In this document: positions 62,713 to 64,000 of the stretch, piece by piece
Position numbering within the stretch: position 1 is the stretch's first letter
How the letters are laid out: the number at the start of each line of letters is the position of its first letter
Source of the DNA: Malaciobacter mytili LMG 24559
GTDB lineage: Bacteria; Campylobacterota; Campylobacteria; Campylobacterales; Arcobacteraceae
Length of the DNA: 64,000 nucleotides
Assembly (NCBI RefSeq): GCF_003346775.1
Contig: NZ_CP031219.1
Span: 2,418,001 to 2,482,000 of the forward strand
Reading direction: 5' to 3'
Position numbers and translations under genes: made by a program
Notes under the pieces: model-generated
What the model was told of the DNA's origin: nothing
Databases searched by the model: none
The model's input: the letters and a program-made list of their open reading frames with translations, nothing else

Positions 62713-64000
62713 TTGTTAAAAAAATATCATTCAAGTACTCTATCAAAACTTATTTTATTAGTTAGTATTTTTTTTATAGGAATATTTTCACTTATAATAA
62801 TTCACTTATTTTTCCTTGATTTAATGGAAAGATTAGATAATAAAACAAAAAATCAAAAAGCAAAAATACAAATAGGTGAATATATTGTAAATGATTTATA
62901 TAAAATTCGGTCAGATTTTTATGAATTAGCAACTACAGCAACAAATAAAAAAGGTAGAGAACTAATTGCTAGAAGATTGGAAGAAAGAATAAATGATATT
63001 AAAGAAGCTTTACATATTTTAGAAAATGGTGGAACTTTAAAAAGAGTTATTAGATTAAATATTGCTGGACATAACCACACTACAAAGATAATCAATTATA
63101 AAAAAGATAATAATGAATCTTTTTCTTTAGAAGCAATTGATTTAAGACCAAAGTTAGAACAACTTTTACAAATGACTGAACATTTACAAAACTTACTTGA
63201 TATTGCAAGTGAATATAGAAATAATAATGATCATAAAAAATTTACTGAATTTATTAGAAATATTACAAGGTACTATAAATCAACTCCTGCTTTTTTTATA
63301 AGAATTACAGAAAATACAAGAAGACTTTTATATGAAGGTGAAAATACCTTAGCTACTTTAGAATATACAATACAAGAGGAAAAACAACAATATCAAAGAC
63401 TAGAAATTCTTTTAATTATAGTAATTATACTGTTAGTTTTAATTCTTGCATATATTATTGGTACACAAATAAATAAAAATTCAAAAGATTTAATAAAACT
63501 AAATAATGAATTACAGAAAAAAATGCTTCAATTAAAAATCCAAGAAGAAGCGACTAGAGGGATTTTAGATGGACAACCAAATATGGTTGTAGTAAGTAAT
63601 GGAACAGAAATGATTGATGCAAATAGTGCTTTAATTGATTTTTTTGATGGTTATCACTCTTTTAATGATTTTAAAGAAGAACATGCTTGCATTTGTGACT
63701 TTTTCCAAAAAATGAATGATGATGATTTCTTAGAAGACAAAGATTATGATGGGTTAAGATGGTATGAATATATTATTGAAAATCCTAATAAAATGCACAA
63801 AGTTGCCATGAAAAACTTAAGTGGTTTACATTTTTTTACTATTACTGCAAAAAGAAAGGTTTTAGAAAAAGAAAACTTTATCATTATTATTTCATTAAAT
63901 GATATTACAAATGAAATATCTGTACAAAAAGAGCTTGAACAATTAAATGATAATTTAGAAAATATAATTGATTATAAAACTAAAGAGCTTCAAGAATTAA
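62713..64000 (+). CDS. Membrane sensor, likely histidine kinase (cut by window end)
   Basis: Open frame from TTG 62713 (AAAAGG about 7 bases upstream) to the window end, 429 codons. TM1 about 14-37 (LIIIHLFFLDL), a periplasmic helical part of about 200 residues, TM2 about 236-258 (ILLIIVIILLVLILAYII), then a PAS-like region (VVVSNGTEMIDANSALIDFF) and a coiled-coil LEQLNDNLENIIDYKTKELQEL, which normally precedes HisKA or GGDEF. The output domain is beyond the window. Directly after the binding-protein gene. Confidence 0.7.
   Translation, partial: MLKKYHSSTLSKLILLVSIFFIGIFSLIIIHLFFLDLMERLDNKTKNQKAKIQIGEYIVNDLYKIRSDFYELATTATNKKGRELIARRLEERINDIKEALHILENGGTLKRVIRLNIAGHNHTTKIINYKKDNNESFSLEAIDLRPKLEQLLQMTEHLQNLLDIASEYRNNNDHKKFTEFIRNITRYYKSTPAFFIRITENTRRLLYEGENTLATLEYTIQEEKQQYQRLEILLIIVIILLVLILAYIIGTQINKNSKDLIKLNNELQKKMLQLKIQEEATRGILDGQPNMVVVSNGTEMIDANSALIDFFDGYHSFNDFKEEHACICDFFQKMNDDDFLEDKDYDGLRWYEYIIENPNKMHKVAMKNLSGLHFFTITAKRKVLEKENFIIIISLNDITNEISVQKELEQLNDNLENIIDYKTKELQEL

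Overview
The window is a 64 kb piece of a low-GC (AT-rich) bacterial chromosome. Its gene content points to Campylobacterota, most likely the Arcobacter group (Arcobacteraceae). The evidence is very AT-rich intergenic DNA with TATAAT or TAAAAT -10 boxes and weak -35 signals, TTG starts, an HP0268-family small nuclease, a Cj0069-like protein, the futalosine-route enzyme MqnE, short Campylobacterota-type PabB and PabC, and several dCache chemoreceptors. This placement is inference from gene content, since no rRNA gene is present. I saw no tRNA, rRNA, CRISPR array, transposase or prophage by eye. Most of the window is housekeeping core.

Layout. 1-4914: propionate catabolism by the methylcitrate cycle (prpC partial, acnD, prpF), with strongly structured intergenic DNA. 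4979-10267 (minus): murI-dnaX-Dsb-like-hemC-hydrolase. 10364-15045: a uracil-DNA-glycosylase-like protein, a 31-residue membrane peptide, rho, a peroxiredoxin, metK and a 2[4Fe-4S] ferredoxin. 15165-18136: ndk, then the classical yceD-rpmF-plsX-fabH lipid/ribosome cluster. 18235-24186: a patchwork of small Campylobacterota genes: a topoisomerase-repeat-like zinc ribbon, azlCD behind an SspB-like ClpXP adaptor, a LapG-like protease, pabC, an alpha/beta hydrolase, a Cj0069-like protein and pabB. 24195-33788: pyrB, argD, a TolC-like protein, a decayed sensor fragment, gdhA, pyk, a MidA methyltransferase and an aldehyde dehydrogenase with its DUF779 partner. 33984-37822: a FIST-domain histidine kinase with its response regulator, thiS, a YraN protein and a DUF502 membrane protein.

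37899-46985 is a chemotaxis-receptor block. Three dCache methyl-accepting proteins, with an MFS transporter between the first and second, share almost identical cytoplasmic parts. The second and third are about 99.7% identical over 1 kb, and both end in a WESF-type pentapeptide. 47328-50685: a BioF-like enzyme, two small envelope proteins, a beta-carbonic anhydrase and mqnE. 50730-54516 (minus): HP0268-like nuclease, miaB, a DUF374 acyltransferase and a large one-TM protein. 54670-57257: nusA-cysS. 57341-61879: rpsF-ssb-rpsR, holA, fliW and ribonuclease R. 61941-64000: a periplasmic binding protein followed by a sensor protein that runs off the window.

The least ordinary items are an SspB-like ClpXP adaptor in front of azlCD, recognisable by fold pattern and an LKLIK tail; an A11 slippery run in dnaX followed at once by an out-of-frame TGA; mosaic gene conversion among the chemoreceptors; long palindromes and stem-loops around acnD, prpF and the MFS gene; apparently leaderless genes; and an orphan binding protein paired with a sensor. 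I found no clearly new multi-gene defence or mobile system.
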